Positions 54,740 through 63,987 of a DNA stretch of 64,000 nt are shown piece by piece. The stretch lies in contig NZ_CP029427.2 in the NCBI RefSeq assembly GCF_002266465.3, forward strand, positions 5,582,501 through 5,646,500, read 5' to 3'. The notes under the pieces are model-generated. The model searched no databases, was not told the origin of the DNA, and saw only the letters and a list, made by a program, of their open reading frames with translations. Both the position numbers and the translations under genes were made by a program. Every line of letters begins with the position of its first letter. Within the stretch, counting starts at the first letter, position 1. The DNA is from Bradyrhizobium symbiodeficiens (GTDB taxonomy: Bacteria; Pseudomonadota; Alphaproteobacteria; Rhizobiales; Xanthobacteraceae).

Positions 54740-56395
54740 ATGCCGCACGCCAAGTACGCATGGCCGCTCTTCCGCTCGCTCGCATCCTATTCCCTGCCCG
54801 GCGACCTCATGGCGGGACTGACGCTGGCCGCGATTGCGATTCCCGAGCAGATGGCCACAGCTCGGCTCGGCGGCTTCGCGCCGCAGATCGGCTTCTTCGC
54901 ATTCATGGCGGGTTCGCTCGGCTTCGCACTGCTCGGCGGCAACCGCTTCCTGTCCTGCGGCGCCGATTCCACGATCACGCCGATCTTCGCCGGCGGGCTC
55001 GCGGCGCTGGCCGCCGCCGGGACGCCTGAGTATCAGGGGCTTGCGATTGCGCTGGCGATGATGGTCGGCGCGATGATGCTGGCCGGCGGCGCCCTTCGCC
55101 TCGGCGTCATCGCAAACCTCTTATCGGTGCCGGTCATGGTGGGCTTCCTCGCCGGCATTTCCGTCCATATCATCGTCTCGCAATTGCCGGGCGTGCTCGG
55201 GCTGCAATCGCCGAGCGGGCCGACGCTCGATCGCATAGGATTGCTCGCAAGCGAGATCGGCCTCAGCAACCCATTCACGCTGTGCATCGGGTTCGGTGTG
55301 CTGGCCCTGATCTACGTCTTCGAGACGATCAGCGCGAAAATTCCGGGCGCACTGATCGGGCTCGTCGCCGCGACGCTGGCCACGATTGCGTTCGGCCTGG
55401 AGAGCAAGGGCGTCAACGTCGTCGGTAGTGTGCCGGGCACGCTGCCTCGGCCGACCTTTCCCGAACTGGCACCGGAGCTGTGGGTGCGCCTCGTGCCGCT
55501 CGCCTTCGTCATCACGGTCGTGGTGATGGTGCAGACCGCGGCGACGACGCAGTCGTTCCCGTCCGATCCCGACACACCCGCCGATGTCGACCGCGACTTC
55601 CTCGGCGCCGGCGCCGGCAGCGTGCTCGCTGGCCTGTTCGGCGCCTTTCCGGTCAATGCGAGCCCGCCGCGCACCGGCATCGTCGCCGAGACCGGAGGGC
55701 AATCGCAGCTCGCGGGCCTTGCCGCCGCGGCCATCGTGCTGATGCTGCTCGCATTCGGCACCGGACTGCTGCAACACGTGCCGGATGCGGCCCTGGGCGG
55801 CATCCTGCTGTTCGTGGCGCTACGCATCGTCCGCTTCAGGCAGATCGTGACGATCTACCGCCAGTCATTCAGCGAATTCCTGCTGATCGTCGCCACCGCC
55901 GCGCTGATCATCGTGCTGCCGATCCAGCAGGGCGCGTTCCTCGGCATCGTGCTGTCGCTGCTGCACGGCATCTGGAGCACGACGCGCGCGCGGCTGGTCG
56001 CGTTCGAGCGCGTGCCCGGCACGACGATCTGGTGGCCGGCGCATCCGCACATCACCGGCGAGCGCGTCCAAGGCGTCGCCGTGATCGGACTGCAGGCGCC
56101 GCTGTCCTTCCTCAACGCGCCGGGTTTTCGCAGCGACGTGACCAAGGTGCTCACGACGACGCCGCAACTGCTGGTGTTGGAGGCGAGCGGCATGGTCGAG
56201 ATCGACTTCACCGCCGCGCAGATGCTGCTGGATGTCTTCAAGGTGTGCGGCGAGCAAGGCGTCACGGTGGCGCTGGCACGACTGGAATCGGTGCGTGCGC
56301 AGGATGCGTTCGAGCGCTTCAGGCTGTTCGACGCCCTGCCCCGCGAGCACGTCTTCTATAGTGTGGAGGAGGCCGTGCGCAAGATGGCGAAGTAG
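54740..56395 (+). CDS. SulP-family anion transporter with STAS domain
   Basis: 551 aa. About 12-14 membrane segments (residues 1-425) with the SulP-type IPEQMATARLGG near the N-terminus, and a C-terminal STAS domain (about 435-545, ASGMVEIDFTAAQML). It carries sulfate or another inorganic anion such as bicarbonate across the inner membrane. Substrate cannot be fixed from sequence. It probably has its own promoter after the repeat. Confidence 0.92.
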   Translation: MPHAKYAWPLFRSLASYSLPGDLMAGLTLAAIAIPEQMATARLGGFAPQIGFFAFMAGSLGFALLGGNRFLSCGADSTITPIFAGGLAALAAAGTPEYQGLAIALAMMVGAMMLAGGALRLGVIANLLSVPVMVGFLAGISVHIIVSQLPGVLGLQSPSGPTLDRIGLLASEIGLSNPFTLCIGFGVLALIYVFETISAKIPGALIGLVAATLATIAFGLESKGVNVVGSVPGTLPRPTFPELAPELWVRLVPLAFVITVVVMVQTAATTQSFPSDPDTPADVDRDFLGAGAGSVLAGLFGAFPVNASPPRTGIVAETGGQSQLAGLAAAAIVLMLLAFGTGLLQHVPDAALGGILLFVALRIVRFRQIVTIYRQSFSEFLLIVATAALIIVLPIQQGAFLGIVLSLLHGIWSTTRARLVAFERVPGTTIWWPAHPHITGERVQGVAVIGLQAPLSFLNAPGFRSDVTKVLTTTPQLLVLEASGMVEIDFTAAQMLLDVFKVCGEQGVTVALARLESVRAQDAFERFRLFDALPREHVFYSVEEAVRKMAK

Positions 56396-56401
56396 CCGCC
56401 T

Positions 56402-56764
56402 TCATTGCGCCAGCGTCGGGTGATCCCGCTGGATCGTCTCGCGAATCCAGCCGACATGGATCGCGCGGAACAGGATCTGTGCAGTCTTGAGGTCGTTGGC
56501 CGTCATGCAGAGATCGACGATGCGTCGAACGGCATCATCGCGCATCAGTCCATCCGAGATCTTCATGGCGACTTCCATCGCGACCTTGGCCGCGCGCTCG
56601 TAGCGCTCGCCCTCGCGCTTGTCGCCCTGCGCAGCATGTGTGGCGCTCGGAGCCGCAGCATCGCAGATCGCGCGAATGCGCTCGGCGGCATCGATGTCGC
56701 CGAGCGGTGCTTCGATCGCTTCGTCCCAGATGTCCCGTCGCGCCTTTCGCGCGAACCAGCGCAT
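56402..56764 (-). CDS. Hypothetical protein
   Basis: 120 aa, soluble and helical, with MRWFARKARRDIWDEAIEAP at the start and a helical C-terminus (MRDDAVRRIVDLCMTANDLKTAQILF). The start at 56764 follows a GGAG motif; an ATG 10 codons upstream is weaker. No family recognised. It is convergent with the SulP gene. Confidence 0.6.
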   Translation of the reverse strand: MRWFARKARRDIWDEAIEAPLGDIDAAERIRAICDAAAPSATHAAQGDKREGERYERAAKVAMEVAMKISDGLMRDDAVRRIVDLCMTANDLKTAQILFRAIHVGWIRETIQRDHPTLAQ

Positions 56765-56815
56765 TGCCCGCTCCGTAGCCGATGGAGCGAGCATAAACGG
56801 CGCTCGGCCTGCGCG

Positions 56816-58240
56816 CTACGCCTCGGGCACGATCTTGCCGGGGTTGAAGATGTTGAGCGGATCGAGCGCCTTCTTCAGCGCCCGCATCGCATCGAGCGCC
56901 TCGGGGCCGAGCTCGGCCTCGAGATATTTCTGCTTGCCCTGGCCGATGCCGTGCTCGCCGGTGCAGGTGCCGTCCATCGCCTGCGCGCGCTCGACCAGGC
57001 GATGCATGAACTCCTCACCGCGCGCCATCTCGGCGGCGTCGTTGGTGTCGCAGACCAGGGAGCAATGGAAATTGCCGTCGCCGACATGGCCGACGATCGG
57101 CGACAGCAGATTGAGGCGCTTGAGATCTTCCTCGGTCTCGCCGACGCAATCGGCGAGCCGCGAGATCGGCACGCAGACGTCGGTCGCGACCACGCCGATG
57201 CTGTCGCCGGGGCGGAGCGCCTTCACCGACCAATAGGCATCGTGCCGCGCCTGCCACAGCTTGGTGCGATCCTCCGGTTTGGTGGTCCAGGAGAAATCGC
57301 CGCCGCCGCAATCCCTGGCGATCTCGCCGAAGGCCTTGGACTGCTCGGCGACCTCGATCTCGCTGCCGTGGAATTCCATCAGCAGCAGCGGCGTCTCCGG
57401 CAGTGTCAGCTTCGAATAGGCGTTGCAGGCCTGCACCTGCGCGGCGTTGAGCAGCTCGATGCGCGCCACGGGAATGCCGGTCTGGATCGCCAGGATCACG
57501 GCCTGACAGGCCCCATGCACGCTCTCGAACGACACCGCGCCGGCGGCGATGGTCTCGGGAATGCCGCGCAGACGGATGGTCAGTTCCGAGATGATGCCGA
57601 GCGTGCCTTCGGCGCCGACGAACAGATGCGTCAGGTCGTAGCCCGCCGATGACTTCTTGGCGCGTGTGCCGGTCGTGATGATCTCGCCGTCGCCGCGCAC
57701 CACTTTCAGCGCCAGCACGCTGTCGCGCATGGTGCCGTAGCGCACCGCGTTGGTGCCGGAGGCCCGGGTCGAGGCCATGCCGCCGAGCGAGGCATCGGCG
57801 CCGGGATCGATCGGGAAGAACAGGCCCTGGTCGCGCAGATGCTCGTTCAGCGCCTTGCGGGTGACGCCGGGCTGGATCACGCAGTCGAGGTCCTCGGCAT
57901 GCACCGCAAGCACCTTGTTCATGTCGCGCAGGTCGATCGAGATACCGCCGGCAGGCGCGTTGACCTGGCCTTCGAGCGAGGTCCCGGTGCCGAAGGCAAT
58001 GACGGGGACACGATTTTTGGCGCAAATCCGCACCACATCCTGGATGTCGGCGGTCTCCTGCGCCATCACCACGCCATCCGGCGGCTGGTTGGGGATCCAG
58101 GTGGTGGTATGGCCGTGCTGCTCACGGACGGCCTGCGAGGTGATGAGGCGGTTGCCGAAGCGTGCGGCAAGCTGCTCCAGCGCGCTCGCGAGGGCTTTCG
58201 GCTCCGGCCGCGGCGGATTATTGGTGATGGTCGTGCCCAC
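56816..58240 (-). CDS. FAD-linked oxidase, GlcD/D-lactate dehydrogenase type
   Basis: 474 aa. FAD-binding domain 4 (about 40-240, VIAFGTGTSLEGQVNAPAGGISIDL) and FAD-oxidase C-terminal domain (about 240-470), ending GEHGIGQGKQKYLEAELGPEAL and NPGKIVPE. It oxidises a 2-hydroxyacid, glycolate or D-lactate type. The GTG at 58240 was chosen because a GGGAGGAA motif lies a few bases upstream; an upstream ATG lacks this. Confidence 0.9.
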   Translation of the reverse strand: MGTTITNNPPRPEPKALASALEQLAARFGNRLITSQAVREQHGHTTTWIPNQPPDGVVMAQETADIQDVVRICAKNRVPVIAFGTGTSLEGQVNAPAGGISIDLRDMNKVLAVHAEDLDCVIQPGVTRKALNEHLRDQGLFFPIDPGADASLGGMASTRASGTNAVRYGTMRDSVLALKVVRGDGEIITTGTRAKKSSAGYDLTHLFVGAEGTLGIISELTIRLRGIPETIAAGAVSFESVHGACQAVILAIQTGIPVARIELLNAAQVQACNAYSKLTLPETPLLLMEFHGSEIEVAEQSKAFGEIARDCGGGDFSWTTKPEDRTKLWQARHDAYWSVKALRPGDSIGVVATDVCVPISRLADCVGETEEDLKRLNLLSPIVGHVGDGNFHCSLVCDTNDAAEMARGEEFMHRLVERAQAMDGTCTGEHGIGQGKQKYLEAELGPEALDAMRALKKALDPLNIFNPGKIVPEA

Positions 58241-58323
58241 GAATTCCTCCCGACAGAAGAACCGTGGCAAAGGACATAAAGCCGGTCAAGTCAAGCGACC
58301 GGACGCATAGCTGGAAGGAAACG

Positions 58324-58830
58324 ATGCCCGAGACTGCCGCCTCAGCGCCCAAGGCCGAACCGTTCCGCGCCTCGATCATGCAGATCGAGCCGCAATGGAT
58401 CGATTATAACGGCCATCTCAACATGGCCTATTACAACGTGATGTTCGACCGCGCGATCGACCAGCTCTGGAGCGAACTCGGCATCGGGCCGACCTACATG
58501 AAGGAGCGCGGCGGTTCGACCTTCACCGCCGAATGCCATGTGCGGTATTTGCGCGAAATTCACCTCGGCGATCCCGTGCAGATTCTGGTCTGGCTGCTGG
58601 AAGCCGACGACAAGCGCCTGCACACGTTCGAGGAGATGCGGCACGCGACTGAGGGCTGGCTGTCGGCGACGTCCGAGAACATGTCGCTGCACATGGACAT
58701 GAACGCGCGGCGCGTTGCGCCTTTTCCGCCGGATATCAGCGAGCGCATCGCTGCAGTCACCAAGGCCCACAACGCGGTGCCGCGGCCCGAGGGCATCGGC
58801 CGCAACGTGGCGATGCCCTCGAAACGGTAA
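58324..58830 (+). CDS. Thioesterase, hot-dog fold
   Basis: 168 aa. The motif IDYNGHLNMAYYNVMFDRA (about 27-45) is the 4HBT-type catalytic region with the Asp and Asn. A hot-dog fold hydrolysing an acyl-CoA; similarity in the start region suggests the betainyl- or carnitinyl-CoA thioesterase type. The ATG at 58324 has an AAGGAAAC motif; an in-frame ATG at 58264 is the alternative. Confidence 0.85.
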   Translation: MPETAASAPKAEPFRASIMQIEPQWIDYNGHLNMAYYNVMFDRAIDQLWSELGIGPTYMKERGGSTFTAECHVRYLREIHLGDPVQILVWLLEADDKRLHTFEEMRHATEGWLSATSENMSLHMDMNARRVAPFPPDISERIAAVTKAHNAVPRPEGIGRNVAMPSKR

Positions 58831-58833
58831 GCG

Positions 58834-59007
58834 CTAGACCCTGTTGCGGCCGCGGGCCAGTCCGACCACGGCCGAGACCAGGAACAGAACGACCGCGATG
58901 AAGAAGATGATCTTGGCAATCTCGATCGAAGCGCCGGCGATGCCGCCGAAGCCCAGGATGCCGGCGATCAATGCGATAACCAGAAATGTCACAACCCAGC
59001 CAAGCAT
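58834..59007 (-). CDS. DUF1328 small membrane protein
   Basis: 57 aa: two membrane helices with LGWVVTFLVIALIAGILGFGG and IEIAKIIFFIAVVLFLVSAVVG, ending RGRNRV. Matches the DUF1328 (YtjA) family of tiny inner-membrane proteins whose role is not known. Stops 4 bp from the thioesterase stop in a convergent arrangement. Confidence 0.9.
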   Translation of the reverse strand: MLGWVVTFLVIALIAGILGFGGIAGASIEIAKIIFFIAVVLFLVSAVVGLARGRNRV

Positions 59008-59244
59008 GGTGAAACCCTCGTCTTGATGTTTGTCTGCATCTGGCGCGGCCGGCCGCACCACCTGCCCAGACAATCTCGACGCGGGAACAATGGTTCCGGC
59101 CAGCACAGCGCGGAAATTCGCAAGGACCCCAGGAACAAATTGGCTCGCCGTGCACGTGGAAAACCTCGTTCCGCGATCCCATATAGGCACCAATCCCTGT
59201 TAGAAGGCTCCCTTCCGCCACCCCGCGGTGCCATCGTGGGGCCA

Positions 59245-61830
59245 ATGATTCGCATGACCGAGCCGAGCAAAATCACCAGCGTCCCCGACCACCAGCCTGC
59301 AGCCGGCGGCATTGCCGCGCGTGCGCGCGCCTCGGTGGGCCCGAAATATCTGTCCGGGCTCAATCCGGAGCAGCGCGAGGCTGTGGAGACGCTGGACGGC
59401 CCGGTCCTGGTGCTGGCCGGCGCCGGCACCGGCAAGACGCGCGTGCTGACGACGCGGATCGCCCATATCCTGAGCCAGGGCCGCGCCCGCCCCGCCGAGA
59501 TCCTGTCGGTGACCTTCACCAACAAGGCCGCGCGCGAGATGAAGCACCGGCTCGGCCAGATGCTCGGCCATGCCGTCGAGGGCATGCCGTGGCTCGGCAC
59601 CTTCCACTCCATCGGCGGCCGTATCCTGCGGACCCATGCCGAGCTGGCGCAGCTCAAATCGAACTTCACCGTGCTGGACACCGACGACCAGGTGCGGCTG
59701 CTGAAGCAGCTGCTGCAGGCCGACAACATCGACGACAAACGCTGGCCGGCACGCATGCTCGCCGGCCTGATCGACGGCTGGAAGAACCGCGGCCTGACGC
59801 CGTCGCAGGTGCCGGCCGGAGAAGCTGCCGTGTTCGCGAACGGCAAGGGCGGCAAGCTCTATGCGAGCTATCAGGAGCGGCTGAAGATTTTGAACGCCGC
59901 CGATTTCGGCGATCTGCTGCTCGAGGACATCCGCATCTTCCGCGAGCACCCGGATATTCTGCGGCAATACCAGCAGCGCTTCAAATTCATCCTGGTCGAC
60001 GAATATCAGGACACCAACGTCGCGCAATATCTGTGGCTGCGGCTGCTGTCGCAGGCGCCCTCTTCCACCTCTCCCCGTCTGCGGGGAGAGGTCGCATCGC
60101 AGGGCGATGCGGGTGAGGGGGACTCTCCGCAAGCTGAACTCGTGGAAGCAGCCCCTCACCCCAACCCTCCCGCCGTAAAGGACGGGGAGAGGGAGAAGGG
60201 CCACGTCAAAAACATCTGCTGCGTCGGCGACGACGACCAGTCGATCTATGGCTGGCGCGGCGCCGAGGTCGACAACATCCTGCGCTTCGACCATGACTTC
60301 CCCGGCGCCAAGGTCATTCGCCTCGAACGCAACTACCGCTCGACCGGCCACATCCTCGCCGCCGCCTCGCATCTGATCGCGCACAACGAAGGCCGGCTCG
60401 GCAAGACGCTGCGCACCGAGGACCAGGACGGCGAGAAGGTCACCGTGACGGGCTCGTGGGATTCGGAAGAGGAAGCCCGCGGCATCGGCGAGGAAATCGA
60501 GCAGATTCAGCGCAAGGGCGAGAAGCTCAATGAGGTCGCCATTCTGGTGCGCGCCTCCTACCAGATGCGCGAGTTCGAAGACCGCTTCGTCACGCTCGGC
60601 CTGCCCTATCGCGTCATCGGCGGCCCCCGCTTCTACGAGCGCGCCGAAATTCGCGACGCGCTGGCGTATCTGCGCGTCATCAACTCGCCGGCCGACGACC
60701 TCGCCTTCGAGCGCATCGTCAACGTGCCCAAGCGGGGACTTGGCGATGCCACCGTGCAGATGCTGCACGACCACGCCCGCAAGCGCCGCATTCCCTTGTT
60801 CGAAGCGGCGCGCGCGGTGATCGAGACCGACGAGCTGAAGCCGAAGGCGCGCGGGAGTCTGCGCGAGGTCGTCGCCCAGTTCGACCGCTGGCGCGCTCAG
60901 CGCGAGGTCACCGCGCACACCGACCTCGCCCAGATCGTGCTCGACGAGAGCGGCTATACCGAGATGTGGCAGAAGGACCGTTCGGCGGACGCCGCGGGCC
61001 GGCTGGAGAACCTGAAAGAGCTGGTGCGCTCGATGGAGGAGTTCGAGAACCTGCAAGGCTTCCTCGAACACATCTCGCTAGTGATGGACCGTGACAGCGG
61101 CGCCGACGAAGACGCGGTGTCCCTGATGACGCTACATTCGGCCAAGGGACTCGAATTCGACAACGTGTTCCTGCCGGGCTGGGAGGAAGGCCTGTTCCCG
61201 AGCCAGCGCACGCTGGACGAACAGGGCCGCGCGGGGTTGGAAGAAGAGCGCAGGCTTGGCCATGTCGGCCTGACCCGCGCCCGCCGCCGCGCCATGATCT
61301 ATTTCGCCACCAACCGCCGCATCCACGGCACCTGGTCGACCACGATCCCGTCGCGCTTCCTCGACGAATTGCCGGCGGCCAATGTCGAGATCACCGAATC
61401 CAAGGGCGGCTCGGCCTGGGGCGGCACCGGCGGCTACGGCGCTTCGCGCTTCGACGACATGGAGGCGTTCGGCTCGACCTATTCGACGCCGGGCTGGCAG
61501 CGCGCCCAAGCCAACCGCAATCGGGGCGGCGGCCGCAACGGAGGCGGTGGCGGCGGCTTCGAAGAAGAGGCCGCGACGTTCTCGTCCTCCTCATCGTCGG
61601 GCCCCGACTTCGGCAGCTTCTCCTCGCGCCGCCGCGGTCCGCTGACGATCGAGGGCGAGCTGGTCGCCAAATCGACCGGCACGACCTCGGACTTCTCGCT
61701 GTCCGACCGCGTCTTCCACCAGAAATTCGGTTACGGCCACGTCACCAAGATCGACGGCAACAAGCTCACGATCCACTTCGACAAGGCCGGCGAGAAGAAG
61801 GTCGTGGACAGTTTCGTGCAGCGGGCGTGA
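59245..61830 (+). CDS. uvrD: UvrD/PcrA-type ATP-dependent DNA helicase
   Basis: 861 aa. Walker A AGAGTGKTR (about 59-66), DEYQDTN Walker B, CCVGDDDQSIYGWRG (motif III), RNYRSTGHI (IV), LMTLHSAKGLEFDNVF (V) and the LTRARRRAMIYF C-terminal motif VI. It unwinds DNA in nucleotide excision and mismatch repair. A Gly-rich tail precedes a terminal domain. Residues 273-320 are an inserted repeat-derived segment between Walker B and motif III. Start: ATG 59245 or 59254. The HicB gene overlaps at the stop. Confidence 0.95.
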   Translation: MIRMTEPSKITSVPDHQPAAGGIAARARASVGPKYLSGLNPEQREAVETLDGPVLVLAGAGTGKTRVLTTRIAHILSQGRARPAEILSVTFTNKAAREMKHRLGQMLGHAVEGMPWLGTFHSIGGRILRTHAELAQLKSNFTVLDTDDQVRLLKQLLQADNIDDKRWPARMLAGLIDGWKNRGLTPSQVPAGEAAVFANGKGGKLYASYQERLKILNAADFGDLLLEDIRIFREHPDILRQYQQRFKFILVDEYQDTNVAQYLWLRLLSQAPSSTSPRLRGEVASQGDAGEGDSPQAELVEAAPHPNPPAVKDGEREKGHVKNICCVGDDDQSIYGWRGAEVDNILRFDHDFPGAKVIRLERNYRSTGHILAAASHLIAHNEGRLGKTLRTEDQDGEKVTVTGSWDSEEEARGIGEEIEQIQRKGEKLNEVAILVRASYQMREFEDRFVTLGLPYRVIGGPRFYERAEIRDALAYLRVINSPADDLAFERIVNVPKRGLGDATVQMLHDHARKRRIPLFEAARAVIETDELKPKARGSLREVVAQFDRWRAQREVTAHTDLAQIVLDESGYTEMWQKDRSADAAGRLENLKELVRSMEEFENLQGFLEHISLVMDRDSGADEDAVSLMTLHSAKGLEFDNVFLPGWEEGLFPSQRTLDEQGRAGLEEERRLGHVGLTRARRRAMIYFATNRRIHGTWSTTIPSRFLDELPAANVEITESKGGSAWGGTGGYGASRFDDMEAFGSTYSTPGWQRAQANRNRGGGRNGGGGGGFEEEAATFSSSSSSGPDFGSFSSRRRGPLTIEGELVAKSTGTTSDFSLSDRVFHQKFGYGHVTKIDGNKLTIHFDKAGEKKVVDSFVQRA
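60061..60204 (+). repeat. Palindromic repeat inserted in frame in uvrD
   Basis: 144 bp (48 codons, no stop) between codons for LLSQAP and KNICCVGDDDQ. It starts with a perfect palindrome (arms 60068-60076 and 60083-60091), continues with a CATCGC/GCGATG pair, and ends with a CCCTCTCCCC-like run on the other strand. Encoded residues are rich in Pro, Gly, Glu and Ser, unlike helicase sequence, and likely form a flexible loop. Confidence 0.85.
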
Positions 61831-61838
61831 GCCACGAT

Positions 61839-62126
61839 ATGGCTCTGTATGTTGCCATCATCGAGGACACCGATCCGGACGACGCCGTCAGCCTGTGGTT
61901 TCCCGACCTGCCCGGCTGCATTTCCGGCGGTGACGATGTCGAGGAGGCCCTGGAGAGTGCCCCCGAGGCACTCGCGTTCTATGCGCAGGAGCTGATCGCG
62001 GACGGCCGAGAGCTTCCCCCGCCGCGGAAGTTGGATGAGCTCAAGGCCGACCCAGATGTGGCCGACGACCTCAGAAACCATACCGTCGCCCTGATCGAAT
62101 GGCCGCCCCTCGACGCCCCCGAGTGA
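61839..62126 (+). CDS. HicB-like antitoxin-family protein, no HicA
   Basis: 95 aa. HicB-type N-terminal fold: MALYVAIIEDTDPDDAVSLWFPDLPGCISGGDDVEEALESAPEAL in family order, with the rest lacking a clear DNA-binding part. No hicA toxin gene lies on either side. The uvrD stop overlaps an in-frame GTG (61827) that would add 4 residues; ATG 61839 is given here. The position implies co-transcription with uvrD. Confidence 0.8.
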   Translation: MALYVAIIEDTDPDDAVSLWFPDLPGCISGGDDVEEALESAPEALAFYAQELIADGRELPPPRKLDELKADPDVADDLRNHTVALIEWPPLDAPE

Positions 62127-62214
62127 GGACTGTTCGCCGCACTCGCCGCGCCTTCGACAGTTCTCGTTCGAACGCCCCTTGACCAGCCCAAACTTCCCCG
62201 TATCAGATGCGGCC

Positions 62215-62631
62215 ATGATCCGGGGCTCCATCACACTGATCTTGCTGGCATTGGGGATGCCGTCGCTTGCGGCGGCGGAGACCATGAGCTTTGGCGATTC
62301 GATCGGGCTGCTGGCCAAAAGCTGCGGCGCGGAAATCGTCGCCAATTGCCGCGGCGTCAACCCGGATTCGACCCGCTTGAAGGAGTGCCTGTCGCGCAAT
62401 CGCGACGTGCTGTCCCAGCAGTGCGCGAGCGACTATCTCGGCGCGTTCGACGCCATCCAGAAGCGCGTCGCCGCGCGCGTCACTGTGGCGAACGCCTGCC
62501 AGCGCGAGATCGTCAAGGTCTGCGGCGGCTCGACCAAGGAGACCAGCAAGTCGGTCCCCTGCCTGGTTTCGACGCCCAAGGGCATCAGCAACAATTGCCT
62601 GAAGGCCGTCGACGACGCGGGGTACCGCTGA
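62215..62631 (+). CDS. Secreted cysteine-rich repeat protein
   Basis: 138 aa. Signal peptide 1-22 (GMPSLAAA). The mature part has six Cys arranged in units such as KSCGAEIVANCRGV, RLKECLSRNRDVLSQQCASDY, NACQREIVKVCGG and SVPCLVS, resembling the cysteine-rich FGFR1 repeat family found in bacterial exported proteins. Function unknown. The stop overlaps the next start (TGATG), so the two are coupled. Start chosen at MIRGSITLI because the signal peptide begins there. Confidence 0.75.
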   Translation: MIRGSITLILLALGMPSLAAAETMSFGDSIGLLAKSCGAEIVANCRGVNPDSTRLKECLSRNRDVLSQQCASDYLGAFDAIQKRVAARVTVANACQREIVKVCGGSTKETSKSVPCLVSTPKGISNNCLKAVDDAGYR

Positions 62632-63296
62632 TGCGCGCGAGCAGGCTCTTCATTGCCGGAGCTGCGGTCGTGCTCGGCCTTGCTTTGATCACGCGCGGGG
62701 CCGGTGCCCAGACGGCGGCTCCGACCCGCGACGACATCGTCGGCAAGCTCAACCATTTCGAAGAAGCCGCCGAGGTCGACCTTCCCGCGCTGAAGCAGCA
62801 GGTGATGGAGCGCGCCAAGACCAGGATCAAGAACGATCCGGGTCCGGTGAACCGGCCACTGATCGCGCCTGACCTCGCCAAGCTGCCCGCCTTCAACGCG
62901 CAGATCCAGTTCGATGCCGACACGCCGATCATCCAGCCGGCCTCCTACCAGACCGTCGGCCGCATCGCGGACGCGCTGGTTCATTCCTCGCTGCTGCCCT
63001 ACACGTTCCTGATCGTAGGCCACGTCGAATCCAACTCGAAGACGCGGGAGGCCAATGCGATCCTGAGCCAGCGGCGCGCCGACGCGATCCGCGACGTGCT
63101 GGTGAACACGTTCAAGATCTCGACCAAGCGGCTGCATCCGATCGGCCTCGGCGAGGAGCAGTTTCTCGACCGGGCCAAGCCGACCGCGGCCGTCAACGGC
63201 CAGTTGCAAATCCTGACCTATGCCAAGGTGCCCGAGGACGCACCTGCGCGTCCGGCTACGGCACCTGCGGCGAAAAAGCCCGCCAAGAAGCGCTGA
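62631..63296 (+). CDS. OmpA-family peptidoglycan-associated protein
   Basis: 221 aa. Signal peptide (1-26, GAGA), then an OmpA-like C-terminal domain (about 80-205): FNAQIQFDADTPIIQP, LIVGHVESNSKTREANAILSQRRADAIRDVLVN and LHPIGLGEEQFLD. No lipobox. It binds peptidoglycan in the periplasm. The tail is Pro/Ala/Lys-rich. Coupled to the Cys-rich gene. Confidence 0.88.
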   Translation: MRASRLFIAGAAVVLGLALITRGAGAQTAAPTRDDIVGKLNHFEEAAEVDLPALKQQVMERAKTRIKNDPGPVNRPLIAPDLAKLPAFNAQIQFDADTPIIQPASYQTVGRIADALVHSSLLPYTFLIVGHVESNSKTREANAILSQRRADAIRDVLVNTFKISTKRLHPIGLGEEQFLDRAKPTAAVNGQLQILTYAKVPEDAPARPATAPAAKKPAKKR

Positions 63297-63468
63297 GCGC
63301 ACGCAGCTTTTGCACCTGCGGGAACCCATTGAAGTCCCGATCGTTTTGCACCCTGTCCGGTGCGCACAAATACGGTTTCGCGCGACAAATGCGCCGGTTT
63401 GTGCACCGCCCGGTCCAGTGCTATAGCCACTGTTCGCCCTTCCCGACCCCGTGCTGCATGAGACCGAA

Positions 63469-63987
63469 ATGGGTGGCTATTTCCAGCGCCAACTTGCCGT
63501 TTACGTCGAGTACCATCGCGACCCCCGGAACACGGCGATGCATGTGGTCGGCATTCTGCTGTTGTTCACCGGCGCCGTGATGCCGCTGACGCTGGTCAAG
63601 CTTCCACTGTTCGGTTTCGACGTCAGCCTCGCGGTGATCCTGGCCTTGCCGGTTCTGGTCTATTGGCTGCTGCTCGATGTGGCGCTCGGAATCGGCATTC
63701 TGGCGGTCTCCATCGTGCTGTTTTCGGTTGGGACGACCATTGCGGCGCAAGTCAGCACCGCGACGATGTGGGCGATTTTCGCCGCGCTGGTGGTGCTCGG
63801 CCTCGCCGCGCAGACCATCGGCCACAAGGTTTTCGAGGGCCGCGAAGCCTCGTTGTTCACTTTTCCTTCGCACCTTTTGCTCGGACCGATGTTCGTGATG
63901 GCAAAATTATTCATTGCACTGGGCTTCCGTCGCGACCTTGCCGCGATTCTGGCGCCTCTTCCGGCCAATTCCCTTTCAACCCGATAG
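63469..63987 (+). CDS. DUF962/Mpo1-like membrane protein
   Basis: 172 aa. Four to five membrane segments. The motif QRQLAVYVEYHRDPRNTAMHVVG (about 5-27) and the later GHKVFEGREASLF (about 127-139) hold the conserved His residues of the Mpo1 family, whose yeast member is an iron-dependent fatty acid 2-hydroxylation dioxygenase. Catalysis by this protein is inferred. ATG 63469 was preferred to a GTG at 63451. Confidence 0.82.
   Translation: MGGYFQRQLAVYVEYHRDPRNTAMHVVGILLLFTGAVMPLTLVKLPLFGFDVSLAVILALPVLVYWLLLDVALGIGILAVSIVLFSVGTTIAAQVSTATMWAIFAALVVLGLAAQTIGHKVFEGREASLFTFPSHLLLGPMFVMAKLFIALGFRRDLAAILAPLPANSLSTR

Noticed and set aside
59200..61071. 623-aa frame antisense to uvrD
   Set aside because: Shadow frame without motifs; the plus strand codes an intact helicase.
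61827..62631. A full hicAB toxin-antitoxin pair
   Set aside because: The flanking genes are uvrD and a Cys-rich secreted protein; I found no HicA-sized double-stranded RNA-binding-like frame on either strand.
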